NCBI GenBank assembly: GCA_045617725.1
Contig: JAZLJD010000036.1
Coordinates: 89,633-153,632, forward strand
DNA length: 64,000 bases
Direction of reading: 5' to 3'
Source of the DNA: JAZLJD01 sp045617725
GTDB lineage: Bacteria > Bacillota > Clostridia > Lachnospirales > Lachnospiraceae
Shown here: piece after piece, positions 44,018 through 52,827 of the stretch
Numbering within the stretch: the first letter of the stretch is position 1
Layout of the letters: every line of letters begins with the position of its first letter
Made by a program: the position numbers and the translations under genes
Notes under the pieces: generated by a model
Database searches by the model: none
What the model was told of the DNA's origin: nothing
The model's input: only the letters and a program-made list of their open reading frames with translations

Positions 44018-44668
44018 ATGAATATTTTAGCACCTTCCATACTGGCTGCCGATTTTGGGCATTTAGAGAGTGACATCAAAAGAGTGGATCAAGCCGGTGC
44101 ACAGTATATTCATATAGATGTCATGGATGGTATGTTCGTACCTTCCATTTCTTTTGGTATGCCGGTTCTTCCTTTTGTAAGGAAGGCGACGGACCGTTTC
44201 CTGGATGTCCATCTTATGATTGAGAAACCGGAACGTTATATTGACGAGTTTCACAAGCTGGGAGCAGACGGAATTACGATTCATCTTGAAAGTACCACGC
44301 AGGTTCGGGAGAATCTTAGACACATTCACGAGCTCGGAATAAAGAACGGTCTGGCAATCAGCCCCGATACCCCCGTAGAGAGTCTCTATCCCTATATGGA
44401 GGATACCGACATGGTACTTATTATGACGGTACATCCCGGGTTTGGTGGACAGAAATACATTGAAGCTTGCTCGGACAAAATTCGTGCAGTGCGTTCTTAC
44501 ATAAAGGAGCATAACTTAAGTACGGATCTTGAGATAGATGGCGGTGTCAACAAAAACAATATCTCGGAGGTCCTTTCCCACGGTGCCAATATCATCGTTG
44601 CCGGCAGTGCGGTATTTGGCAATGACATCGAGGGGAATGTAGCCTATTTCCTTCAGAAGATGAAATAA
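44018..44668 (+). CDS. rpe: Ribulose-phosphate 3-epimerase
   Basis: 216-aa TIM-barrel enzyme interconverting ribulose-5-P and xylulose-5-P. Motifs LAPSILAADFGHL, HIDVMDGMFVPSISFG, LMIEKPERY, TVHPGFGGQKYIE and EIDGGVNKNN; the metal-binding His and Asp residues are intact. ATG at 44018 has GGAG six bases upstream; the TTG four codons earlier is less likely. Ends before a terminator. Confidence 0.97.
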   Translation: MNILAPSILAADFGHLESDIKRVDQAGAQYIHIDVMDGMFVPSISFGMPVLPFVRKATDRFLDVHLMIEKPERYIDEFHKLGADGITIHLESTTQVRENLRHIHELGIKNGLAISPDTPVESLYPYMEDTDMVLIMTVHPGFGGQKYIEACSDKIRAVRSYIKEHNLSTDLEIDGGVNKNNISEVLSHGANIIVAGSAVFGNDIEGNVAYFLQKMK

Positions 44669-44678
44669 TGAAAAATGC

Positions 44679-44709
44679 AGCAAGGAATACCACGTTCCTT
44701 GCTCTTTTT
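44679..44709 (+). terminator. Rho-independent terminator after rpe
   Basis: Stem AGCAAGGAA / TTCCTTGCT with a 7-base loop, then CTTTTTG. Ends the priA-to-rpe run. Confidence 0.85.
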
Positions 44710-44738
44710 GTACATTTATTTACCGCGGAGAGAATGAA

Positions 44739-45788
44739 ATGAACTGTTTGATTTACGGCGCCGGTTCGCTTGGAACCGTATTGGGTGCCTATCTATGGAA
44801 GAATAATTGCCCGGTTACCCTATGTTCGAGAAATAAGGAACATGTGGCGGCACTGAATGAGCGTGGTGCCGTTATTACAGGAACCGAGGCTTTTACACAG
44901 CCTGTGAAGGCCGTACTCCCTACGGAACTGTGCGGAGAGTATGATATTATTTTTCTTCTTACGAAGCAGAACGAAAATGAGAAAACGGCACTCTTTTTGA
45001 AACAGTTTCTTTCAGAAGACGGAATACTGGTTACCTTTCAAAACGGAATACCGGAACCCGCCCTTCGCGAGATTCTGGGACCAAAGCATGTGCTTGGATG
45101 TATCGTGGAATGGGGTGCAACCCTTATGGAGCCCGGACATTGCGAGATTACGAGCGGACGGAATTGCTTTGTTTTTCGCCTCGAGAAAAACGAACAGGCG
45201 AATGCCGCGATTACCTATGAAATCATGCGGCTTCTGACGAAGATGTGCGATGTGGAGTGGGAAGAGAACTTCGATGGCGTACGATGGAGCAAGCTCCTAA
45301 TAAACGCGACCTTTTCGGGACTCGGCACCGTGATCGGCGGGCATTTTGGCGATGTATATAAAACGGCCCGTGGACGCGACATAGCCGCCCGGTGCGTGAA
45401 AGAGTGCATCGATGTGGCGCGTGCGGCAGGCGTTCGAATCGCGAAAGTGCAGGGAATCGACATCACAAAGCTGTTTTATTACAAAACGGGAATCGGCAGG
45501 CTCAGAAGCCGTCTTTTGATTCCCATCGCATTAAAGAGTGCACGTATGATATATCCGTCCATGTTGCAGGACCTTGAAAAAGGGAAACGCTGTGAGATTG
45601 CCTCCATTGACGGGCTGGTAGCCTTATACGGAGAGCTGTATTTTGTTAAAACGCCGGTCTGCAACCGCATCGTGGAAATCGTCCGGGAGGCGGAAGAGCA
45701 GATCATAAAGGCAGCTCCTAAAGAACGCATGGCTTGTTTGAAGGCCTGCCTGAACCGGGATAATTTAGGAAAATTCACAGAAAAATAA
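44739..45788 (+). CDS. Ketopantoate reductase family protein
   Basis: 349 aa. Rossmann GAGSLGTVLGAYLW (7-20), FLLTKQNENEKT, FQNGIPEPAL, and a C-terminal helical domain with the catalytic Lys in RWSKLLINATFSGLG. PanE/ApbA-type NADP-dependent reductase. With no other pantothenate gene nearby, the substrate might differ from ketopantoate. An agreed start is the ATG after GGAGAG. Followed 13 bases later by the rsmH-like gene. Confidence 0.85.
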   Translation: MNCLIYGAGSLGTVLGAYLWKNNCPVTLCSRNKEHVAALNERGAVITGTEAFTQPVKAVLPTELCGEYDIIFLLTKQNENEKTALFLKQFLSEDGILVTFQNGIPEPALREILGPKHVLGCIVEWGATLMEPGHCEITSGRNCFVFRLEKNEQANAAITYEIMRLLTKMCDVEWEENFDGVRWSKLLINATFSGLGTVIGGHFGDVYKTARGRDIAARCVKECIDVARAAGVRIAKVQGIDITKLFYYKTGIGRLRSRLLIPIALKSARMIYPSMLQDLEKGKRCEIASIDGLVALYGELYFVKTPVCNRIVEIVREAEEQIIKAAPKERMACLKACLNRDNLGKFTEK

Positions 45789-45801
45789 ACGGAGAAATAA
45801 A

Positions 45802-46893
45802 TTGGAAGAGACACATAAGAGAAGAGCACATTATTCCGGGAAATATCCCAAAAAGTACGAGGAAAAGTATAAGGAACTGAATCCGGATCAGTACGAAGGC
45901 ATCGCCGAGCATGTTAAAAGCAAGGGCGCAACACCGGCAGGCACGCATATTTCCATCTGCGTTACAGAAATTCTGCAATTCCTTGATATTAAGCCGGGCC
46001 AAAACGGACTCGACTGTACCTTGGGATACGGCGGACATACCATGGCCATGCTGAATTGCCTTTCGGGGGAAGGCCACATTACGGGCCTTGACGTTGATCC
46101 GATTGAATCCGTCAAAACCGAAGAGCGTATCCGAAACGCGGGATATTCGGAGGATGTTTTTTCGCGCCGGCTCATTAATTTCTGTAAAATCGACGAAGTG
46201 GCTGCGGAATTCGGCCCGTTTGATTTCGTTCTGGCGGATTTGGGCGTTTCTTCCATGCAGATAGACAATCCGGAGCGAGGCTTTTCCTACAAGGTGGATG
46301 GTCCTCTGGACCTTAGGCTGGATCCCACAAGCGGAAAGAGCGCAGCGGAGGTCCTTTCGCTTCTTACGAAGGATGAATTTTCGGGAATGCTTATAGAGAA
46401 TGCGGACGAACCTTTTGCGGATGAAATCGCGGATGCGGTGTTTAAGGCCATGCACCGTGGCACGAAGATTGAGACCACGACGGACCTTCGGCATATCGTG
46501 GAGGATGTGATTACCGCCTTGCCCGCTAAACGACTGCGAGCGGTTCTTTCGGATGATACATCCTCGGACAGTGAACTTCGAAGTAAGCTTAAAAAGAAGA
46601 CTCTGGCGCGTGTGTTCCAGGCGCTCCGCATCGATGTGAATAAAGAATACGAGGTCCTTTACGAACTGCTTTCAAAGCTTCCGGGAGTCTTGAAACCGGG
46701 CGGCAAGGTAGCAATCCTGACCTTCCATTCCGGCGAGGATCGCCTTGTGAAACAGTCCTTCAAATCGTTTTTGAGGGACGGAACGTATCAGCTTATTTCC
46801 GAGGATCCCATACGGCCGAGTGCCCAAGAGTGTGCCGAAAATCCTCGTGCGAAATCGACCAAATTCAGATATGCCGTTAGGAGCTTATATTAA
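45802..46893 (+). CDS. RsmH-like methyltransferase, second copy
   Basis: 363 aa, a paralogue of the canonical rsmH at 55766. It has a basic, Lys/Tyr-rich N-terminal extension of about 45 residues, then AGTHISICVTEILQFL, DCTLGYGGHT (71-80, the SAM loop), ADLGVSSMQIDNPERGFSY, LRIDVNKEYEVL and ILTFHSGEDRLVKQSF. The catalytic-fold residues are kept, but PVLL, used by RsmH near its start, is not. RsmH makes m4Cm at 16S C1402; this copy may act on another RNA (inference). TTG start with GGAG eight bases upstream. Confidence 0.85.
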   Translation: MEETHKRRAHYSGKYPKKYEEKYKELNPDQYEGIAEHVKSKGATPAGTHISICVTEILQFLDIKPGQNGLDCTLGYGGHTMAMLNCLSGEGHITGLDVDPIESVKTEERIRNAGYSEDVFSRRLINFCKIDEVAAEFGPFDFVLADLGVSSMQIDNPERGFSYKVDGPLDLRLDPTSGKSAAEVLSLLTKDEFSGMLIENADEPFADEIADAVFKAMHRGTKIETTTDLRHIVEDVITALPAKRLRAVLSDDTSSDSELRSKLKKKTLARVFQALRIDVNKEYEVLYELLSKLPGVLKPGGKVAILTFHSGEDRLVKQSFKSFLRDGTYQLISEDPIRPSAQECAENPRAKSTKFRYAVRSLY

Positions 46894-48294
46894 ATGGTAT
46901 TTTCATCCCTGACATTTCTTGTTTTTTTCCTCCCGACCGTGGTACTTCTTTATTCCATTGCGAGAGGCGACAAGATTAAAAACGGAATATTGATTGCAGC
47001 TTCCCTTTTGTTTTATGCATTTGGCGAGCCTAAGTGGGTGCTGGTCATGCTGGGCATGGTAGCGGTGGATTATGTTTGTGCCCTTATGATTTCCCGCAAC
47101 ACCGGGGAGAAAACTCGGAAGTTCTTTATGATTTTGGGCGTCCTTGTAAGTCTGGGGGCTTTGTTTTGGTTCAAATATTCCGCCTTCGTGATAAACGGTT
47201 GCTTAAGTCTTGTGGGCAGTAAGCTTTCAATAAGGGAGCTGGCCCTGCCCATCGGCATTTCCTTCTATACCTTCCAGGTGCTCACGTATCTCGTGGATGT
47301 GTATAAGGGAACGACGGAAGTGCAGAAAAACTTTTTTAGGCTCCTTTTGTATGTGAGCTTTTTCCCGCAACTCATCGCAGGCCCCATTGTAAATTATAAG
47401 GATATAAGTGCGAATCTTGTTCACCGCAGCATTTCGGCGGAGGATTACTACCTGGGATTTCTGCGGTTTACGCTGGGTCTTTCGAAAAAATGTATTCTGG
47501 CCAATCCCTGCGGGGAGATCGTAGCGGCCCTTGCCGAGCATTCGGATTCCGTGAGCGGGGTCTGGCTTTTGGCGGTAAGCTTTTCCCTGCAGCTTTACTT
47601 TGATTTCAGCGGTTATTCGGACATGGCCATCGGTCTTGGACGCATGTTCGGATTCCGTTTTAAGGAGAATTTCTTAAATCCCTATACGGCAGAGAGTGCC
47701 ACGGATTTCTGGCGTAAGTGGCATGTGTCCCTGGGCGCATTCTTCAGAGAGTATGTTTACATTCCGCTCGGAGGCAATCGGGGAAGCCGGCTTAAGTGGT
47801 GCAGGAATCTCCTCATAGTATGGGCCCTGACGGGAATTTGGCACGGGGCATCCTGGAATTTCATGCTCTGGGGCTTGTATTTTGGCATTTTACTGCTTCT
47901 TGAGAAGCTGTTCCTTTTGAAGGTAAAGGAGCATCTGCCGAAGGGCGTGAATATATTTCTAACCCTCATCGTCGTCGTACTTGGCTGGGTAATCTTTTAC
48001 AATACCGATTTCAGGGCGGGATGTACGCAGCTCCTTCGTATGTTCGGAGGACTTTCGGCACCGCTTTGCGACGCATATACGGTATACTGGTTTAAAGAAA
48101 AACTGGGCTATTTGATACTTGCCGTGCTGTTTTGTCTTCCGCTTGATTTGTACATCGAAAGATGGAAGCAAAACCGGGTGTTTTTTAAGATATGGAATGG
48201 GGCGAGACCGGTCCTTGCCGTTTTGGCATTTGCAGTCAGCATGATGCTGCTGGTCGGCCAGAGCTATAACCCGTTTTTATATTTCAGATTTTAG
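46894..48294 (+). CDS. MBOAT O-acyltransferase (AlgI/DltB-like)
   Basis: 466-aa polytopic membrane protein, about ten to twelve spans. The MBOAT core has FWRKWHVSLGAFFREYVYIPLGG and the catalytic His317 in IWHGASWNFMLWG. It moves acyl (usually acetyl) groups across the membrane to a surface polymer. It starts directly after the preceding stop and is followed by a DHHW/AlgJ-like partner, the usual arrangement. Target polymer unknown (exopolysaccharide or wall polymer). Confidence 0.93.
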   Translation: MVFSSLTFLVFFLPTVVLLYSIARGDKIKNGILIAASLLFYAFGEPKWVLVMLGMVAVDYVCALMISRNTGEKTRKFFMILGVLVSLGALFWFKYSAFVINGCLSLVGSKLSIRELALPIGISFYTFQVLTYLVDVYKGTTEVQKNFFRLLLYVSFFPQLIAGPIVNYKDISANLVHRSISAEDYYLGFLRFTLGLSKKCILANPCGEIVAALAEHSDSVSGVWLLAVSFSLQLYFDFSGYSDMAIGLGRMFGFRFKENFLNPYTAESATDFWRKWHVSLGAFFREYVYIPLGGNRGSRLKWCRNLLIVWALTGIWHGASWNFMLWGLYFGILLLLEKLFLLKVKEHLPKGVNIFLTLIVVVLGWVIFYNTDFRAGCTQLLRMFGGLSAPLCDAYTVYWFKEKLGYLILAVLFCLPLDLYIERWKQNRVFFKIWNGARPVLAVLAFAVSMMLLVGQSYNPFLYFRF

Positions 48295-48306
48295 GAGGGG
48301 GAAGGA

Positions 48307-49773
48307 ATGAAAAAAGGATTTCAAATATTGTTCCCGTCCGTCTTCCTTTTGATGCTTTTGCTCCTTGCGGGGTACTATTTGTTTTTGGCACCGAAGGAAA
48401 AAAGCTATTCCGAAACGGAGAATCGCTATTTAAGCGGCGTGCCGGATTTTAAGGAGGCACTTTCCGGGCAGAACCTGGACAGTGAATGCGAAAGCTACCT
48501 GCTGGATCGCTTTCCGAAACGGGATGCGGTGATTACTGTCGCCAATAAACTGAATGCGAAACTGAGTATTGCAACCTTCGGGGATTATATGCTTGTGAAC
48601 GATGGGGCAGTGGACCCGCTCGATGCGGGCGCGGATTACGAAGTGACGCAGAAAGCGCTGGATGCACTTCTTAAGGACCTTACGGCACAGGCTTCAAAGG
48701 CACCGGAGGAGCCGACTGAAACGCCGGTGAGTCCTTCCGGGGAACCTGCAGTAAGTCCTTCCGAGGCGCCCGAGGCGGAACCTTCCCCGCTTCCTACGGT
48801 GAGCCCGTCCGCAGAGCCTTCCGAGAATCCTCCGATTGTGCCCAAGGAGCCGGCGGACCCTTTAGATTATGCCGAAAAGCTCTCCGCTTATATGCTTGTT
48901 GACGAGCGCAAAACAAGCTTTGGCACCTATACGAGGGATTCGGTTCTGGCCCTGACGGCGATGCTGGACCAATATGCGGAAGTCCTTCCCGAAGGCGGCA
49001 AGCTTATGGCCACAGTCGTTCCGCAGTCGACCTATGCGAACCAGTTTGTGAATTCGAACCATAACGGCACGATGAAGCAGGATTACATTGAGGTGATGAA
49101 TGCTTTTTCGCGAGATAATGTATATGTTTTTGATGCCGCGGAGATCCTGACGGAGCCCATAAAGAATGACGAATATGTTTATTTCCGTACGGATATGCAC
49201 TGGACGCCGCTCGGTTCGTACTACGTTTACAAGGAAATGGTAGAGCGGGCCGGACTTCCTGCCGCCGATTACATGACGGATTATGTGCACACCACGGAGG
49301 AACCTTTCCTGGGTACCTACTATCGCGACAATCCGACGGAATATTTTGAGAATCACGCCGATTCCCTGGAACTTTTGGAGCCGCCTTTTGCACATACCTT
49401 GTATCGTGCGGACGGAGTGGACAGCTTCCATGAGATCCCTTACTTAAAGCAGGATGCCAAAAAGAATGACCGCTACACGGTGTACCTGGGCGGACCGGCA
49501 GGCCCGTGGACCTATGTGGAATGTGACAACGGCAAGGAGGAGAATGCCCTCGTTCTGATGGATTCCTTCGGACTTGGATATTTTACGTTCCTTACGCAGA
49601 ATTATAAACAGGTTCACTATTACGACCCGCGGTATTATGATTATGATACGGTCGGGTATACGGTTTATGAGATGATTGAGAAATATAACATCCGGGACAT
49701 CTATGTTGTTATTGGCGACCTGCATTCCTTCAATTCTGGATTCATGTTCCGGGATTTCATCGCCGGCCGCTGA
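48307..49773 (+). CDS. DHHW/AlgJ-like extracytoplasmic protein
   Basis: 488 aa with an N-terminal membrane anchor (about 9-29). A region of ordered sequence (SETENRYLSGVPDFKEAL) is interrupted by a Pro/Ser/Glu-rich linker (about 138-186). The second half has DMHWTPLGSYYVYKEM near 296-311 and VLMDSFGLGYFTFL near 418-431, as in DHHW/AlgJ/AlgX partners of MBOAT acyltransferases. These proteins are thought to transfer acyl groups to the polymer outside. The stop lies inside a 15-bp tandem duplication. Confidence 0.88.
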   Translation: MKKGFQILFPSVFLLMLLLLAGYYLFLAPKEKSYSETENRYLSGVPDFKEALSGQNLDSECESYLLDRFPKRDAVITVANKLNAKLSIATFGDYMLVNDGAVDPLDAGADYEVTQKALDALLKDLTAQASKAPEEPTETPVSPSGEPAVSPSEAPEAEPSPLPTVSPSAEPSENPPIVPKEPADPLDYAEKLSAYMLVDERKTSFGTYTRDSVLALTAMLDQYAEVLPEGGKLMATVVPQSTYANQFVNSNHNGTMKQDYIEVMNAFSRDNVYVFDAAEILTEPIKNDEYVYFRTDMHWTPLGSYYVYKEMVERAGLPAADYMTDYVHTTEEPFLGTYYRDNPTEYFENHADSLELLEPPFAHTLYRADGVDSFHEIPYLKQDAKKNDRYTVYLGGPAGPWTYVECDNGKEENALVLMDSFGLGYFTFLTQNYKQVHYYDPRYYDYDTVGYTVYEMIEKYNIRDIYVVIGDLHSFNSGFMFRDFIAGR

Positions 49774-49790
49774 TTCGCCGGCCGCTGATT
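49761..49790 (+). repeat. 15-bp tandem duplication at DHHW stop
   Basis: CGCCGGCCGCTGATT occurs twice (49761-49775, 49776-49790). The first copy contains the DHHW stop codon; the second is outside the gene and runs into the 20-bp repeat array. Confidence 0.9.
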
Positions 49791-49791
49791 C

Positions 49792-49891
49792 GGGGACGTT
49801 CCTTTTGTCACGGGGATGTGTACTTTGTCACGAGGATGTGTACTTTGTCACGAGGATGTGTACTTTGTCACAAGGATGTGTACTTTGTCAC
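49792..49891 (+). repeat. 20-bp tandem repeat array 1
   Basis: Lead GGGGACGTTCCTTTTGTCAC (49792-49811), then four tandem 20-bp units of the type GAGGATGTGTACTTTGTCAC (first bases vary GG/GA/GA/AA). The lead is itself a diverged unit ending TTTGTCAC. Same orientation as array 2, opposite to array 3. No protein is credible because the period is not a multiple of three. Confidence 0.95.
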
Positions 49892-49914
49892 ATCTTACCT
49901 GTAGGAATATATAA

Positions 49915-50050
49915 CGAAATGCGAGGATAGTATGAAAAATGCAAAGCATTTTTCATGCGACACTTTGTGTCGCAATCCGTAGCAGTTTCGCTGCAGTGCA
50001 GTGAAGGGCTAAATATACCGGATTGCGAAATGCGAGGATAGTATGAAAAA
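49915..50050 (+). repeat. Direct duplication with hairpin-rich insert before lipoprotein gene
   Basis: A 25-base text covering the ribosome-binding site and start (GCGAGGATAGTATGAAAAA with CGAAAT before) occurs at 49915-49939 and 50026-50050, 111 bases apart. Between them are a perfect 9-bp hairpin (49934-49954), a perfect 7-bp hairpin (49956-49974), and CGCAATCCG / CGGATTGCG arms (49971-49979 and 50019-50027). The upstream ATG (49932) opens a 16-codon frame ending TAG at 49982. The true gene starts at 50043. Confidence 0.85.
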
Positions 50051-52631
50051 AAGTATAGTTAAGGAAATAATGATTGCAGCCATTGCGGCCATAGTGCTGG
50101 TAAGCGGCTGTTCCAAAACGGTCGATAAACGACCGCACAAAAAGGCGGAAGATCCGATTACCATTACCTCAATGGAAACAATTAAGAAGGATTATAACGA
50201 GGACCTGCCCGAAGGCTATATAGCTCCCAATATTCCGACGGAGCCGCAATTTGATGACTCCGGGGATGTATACGTCACTCGTGTACAGTCGGGGAATCGG
50301 AAAAGCTTTCTTTGGTCGGAGGATTACGAATGGTTTTCCAAAGAGGGCGAAACCTGGACACTTGACCTAAACGGAAATACGGTAGTGGTGGATGAAACAA
50401 TCACGGTTTCATCGAAATTGACGATCACAAACGGAACACTTGTCATTAAGGCTACGCCGGGATTTGTAACCACAAGTAATACGGATGAGTGGCAGCTTGT
50501 TTTTTCCGGTAAAGAAATCGGTGACCTTTCCATTGTCGTATCCGACGGGGCTACCGGTGTTTATGTGAGTGGTGAAACCCGCTTCGATGATGTAAATATG
50601 GATGTTTACGGCATAGGCGTCCTGATTGATACAGCGATGGAACCCGCTTCGCCGGACGGCTTATATTCTTGCATTTTCGTTGACAGTAATGTGAACGTGT
50701 ATAGCGGAACCGGTATTGTAAACCCGAATAATGCGGAAGTCGTTTTTTCAAAACTTAAGAATTGGTCCGGCTCGGGGTCGGTACTGACGGTGTACCCGAA
50801 TGCCCTCGGAATAGACAACTATGGTCTGTTCGGTGATCGCAGCGAGCCGTATTTCTCGGAAATCCGTGTAATGGGCGGATGCGGTATATACAATCATGAA
50901 GATGCTTCCTATAAGCAGCGTAGCGGGGCTACGGAACGGGTATATGTCGAAGGCGGCATGGGAATTATGAACGAAGGCCTGTACGAGACTGAGGTCAAGC
51001 TGGACATCAAAGAGGGCGTCGGCTTCTACAACAAGGGCGTAGCGAGCCTTAATGAGTGCGAGCTGTTTACCGTCCCCACAGAGATTTACAGCGGAACCAT
51101 GTTTTACAATGATGTAGATTCGAGGATGGAGTTTAAACATATCCTGCTGGGATGCTTTACGGCCAGCAAGGCCAAGGGAATCGAGAACCACGGTATCATA
51201 AGCGGCGGCGATTACGGCATTATCAGGATGTTTGGCGGTACGCCCAATCCGTATGAGGATTATGAGCTTACCTTATATAAGAATGAGCATGAGGAGAGTG
51301 CATCGTTTTTTGCAGGGGCAACCAATATTTTTGAAAAAACGCAACTCCTTGTGAATGAACCGGGCTCCGCCTTAAGTACCGCTGAAATGGAATGTTACAT
51401 AAATGCCACCGATACGTCGCAGTCGTCCTGGGATGATACCACCATCGGTTTTTACAATAAGTCATCGCAGCTGGTGACTGAACTGAGCGTTTTCACCGGA
51501 CGGATTCGCGGGGATGGCGCCATCGGACTGGTCAATTCGGAAGGTGGATACATCGGTGCCAAAAAGGATGCTCAAAACCCGCAGTTTGATGTGCTGCTTG
51601 CAGAAGTAACCGACTATGGCCTCAGTTATGAGGATTATCTGGCAGAATTCAGAACGCGTACCGATGCTCCGAAAAAGTGTACGGGTATCGTCAATATGGG
51701 TACGCTTGCGGGCTACCGGCATGTTTATTTGCATATCTACGGAGATGATTGTACGGGCTTTGATAATCAGGGCACAATCACTGCGTATTCGGATGATGAA
51801 AGTTCATACATCATGGATTTGGTTGTCAGAGTTGTCGGAAATGATAATGAGGTGCTTAAGAACCATGTTTGGGAGGCTTCGGAAAGTCAGTCCGGTGTCA
51901 AGACGGGCAGTGCCAATATTTATGTATTTGGTAACGGAAATACGATTTTGGAATCCGACAAACAATTCGGAATGTTTGAATTCGCGGCCCATGCAAGCGG
52001 AGAAGGAAACAGGTTTATGAAGCTTTCGGGCGACACGAGTATTTACAGAAACAACCTGGTTTTGTCGGAAGATGAGAATACCGATGAATCAAAGAATGCG
52101 ATTCTGTTTGAAAACAGCGGTACGTATAACGGTTCAGAGCTCAGTGTGAATGCGGAATACGGTGCCGGAGGCAACACAATTTTTATGAATACGACGAATG
52201 GTTACATAAAGCTTGACAACCGGCTTGATGTAACAAGAGCGGTCGGATGTGACAATAAACTGTTTACGAACTACGGCATCATTTGGTCAAAGAAAATTTC
52301 GGTAAGTAACGATCGATGCAATGATTCCATCGTTTTCTATAATGAAGGTGGTATTCACAGCCATGACTTTTCGGCAACAATCGGTGCGGATGGAACAACA
52401 GGTCTGCAGGGCTTTGTGAACACAGGCTCTCTGTACGAATATAATTCCCATGTGGAAATATATCGTGACAGTTGTACGACGGATTATACGCAGAACGGAC
52501 AAGTTTTTATCAACCAGACTTGGGATGATAACGACTACCGGTATGGTACTTACCGCCTGAGCATCTATGATTCCGCCGGCAAGACCGTTTATAGCGAGTA
52601 CAACTACGAGGACGAAATCTGCACGAATTAG
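50043..52631 (+). CDS. Large extracytoplasmic lipoprotein, beta-helix-like
   Basis: 862 aa. Signal peptide with lipobox LVSGC (Cys23 as lipidation site). The mature part has an early strand-rich segment (TWTLDLNGNTVVVDET, SKLTITNGTLVIKA). A long region of short repeated strands with recurring Asn/Gly turns follows (GIYNHED, GIMNEGL, GFYNKG, GIENHG, GLVNSEGG, GIVNMG, GFDNQG, GFVNTG). This suggests a right-handed parallel beta-helix. Function unknown; adhesin or polymer-binding or -degrading role possible. It lies between repeat arrays 1 and 2. Confidence 0.85.
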   Translation: MKKSIVKEIMIAAIAAIVLVSGCSKTVDKRPHKKAEDPITITSMETIKKDYNEDLPEGYIAPNIPTEPQFDDSGDVYVTRVQSGNRKSFLWSEDYEWFSKEGETWTLDLNGNTVVVDETITVSSKLTITNGTLVIKATPGFVTTSNTDEWQLVFSGKEIGDLSIVVSDGATGVYVSGETRFDDVNMDVYGIGVLIDTAMEPASPDGLYSCIFVDSNVNVYSGTGIVNPNNAEVVFSKLKNWSGSGSVLTVYPNALGIDNYGLFGDRSEPYFSEIRVMGGCGIYNHEDASYKQRSGATERVYVEGGMGIMNEGLYETEVKLDIKEGVGFYNKGVASLNECELFTVPTEIYSGTMFYNDVDSRMEFKHILLGCFTASKAKGIENHGIISGGDYGIIRMFGGTPNPYEDYELTLYKNEHEESASFFAGATNIFEKTQLLVNEPGSALSTAEMECYINATDTSQSSWDDTTIGFYNKSSQLVTELSVFTGRIRGDGAIGLVNSEGGYIGAKKDAQNPQFDVLLAEVTDYGLSYEDYLAEFRTRTDAPKKCTGIVNMGTLAGYRHVYLHIYGDDCTGFDNQGTITAYSDDESSYIMDLVVRVVGNDNEVLKNHVWEASESQSGVKTGSANIYVFGNGNTILESDKQFGMFEFAAHASGEGNRFMKLSGDTSIYRNNLVLSEDENTDESKNAILFENSGTYNGSELSVNAEYGAGGNTIFMNTTNGYIKLDNRLDVTRAVGCDNKLFTNYGIIWSKKISVSNDRCNDSIVFYNEGGIHSHDFSATIGADGTTGLQGFVNTGSLYEYNSHVEIYRDSCTTDYTQNGQVFINQTWDDNDYRYGTYRLSIYDSAGKTVYSEYNYEDEICTN

Positions 52632-52789
52632 GGACGTTCCTTTTGTCACGAGGATGTGCACTTTGTCACGAGGATGTGCACTTTGTCACGAGGATGTGTA
52701 CTTTGTCACGAGGATGTGTACTTTGTCACGAGGATGTGCACTTTGTCACAGGGATGTGCACTTTGTCATAGGGATGTGTGCTTTAGCCT
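52631..52789 (+). repeat. 20-bp tandem repeat array 2
   Basis: Lead at 52631-52649, then seven units (52650-52789): five close to GAGGATGTGCACTTTGTCAC or its TAC form, one with AGGG at the start, and a last unit that decays (AGGGATGTGTGCTTTAGCCT) and forms the left arm of the following hairpin. Located just downstream of the RAYT stop. Confidence 0.95.
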
Positions 52790-52817
52790 GCAAGATGCAG
52801 CTAAGGACACATCCCTA
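52769..52817. repeat. REP-like imperfect hairpin next to RAYT
   Basis: 49-base inverted repeat with arms TAGGGATGTGT... and ...ACATCCCTA, inner TGCA/TGCA around a short AGA loop, with a few mismatches. The left arm is the last 20-bp unit; the right arm is an inverted copy. Ends 10 bases before the RAYT stop codon. Resembles the hairpin ends recognised by Y1 transposases. Confidence 0.75.
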
Positions 52818-52827
52818 TTGTATTATG

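Noticed and set aside
49792..52789. Arrays of 20-bp units as CRISPR
   Set aside because: The units abut with no spacers and no cas genes are near; this is a tandem repeat.
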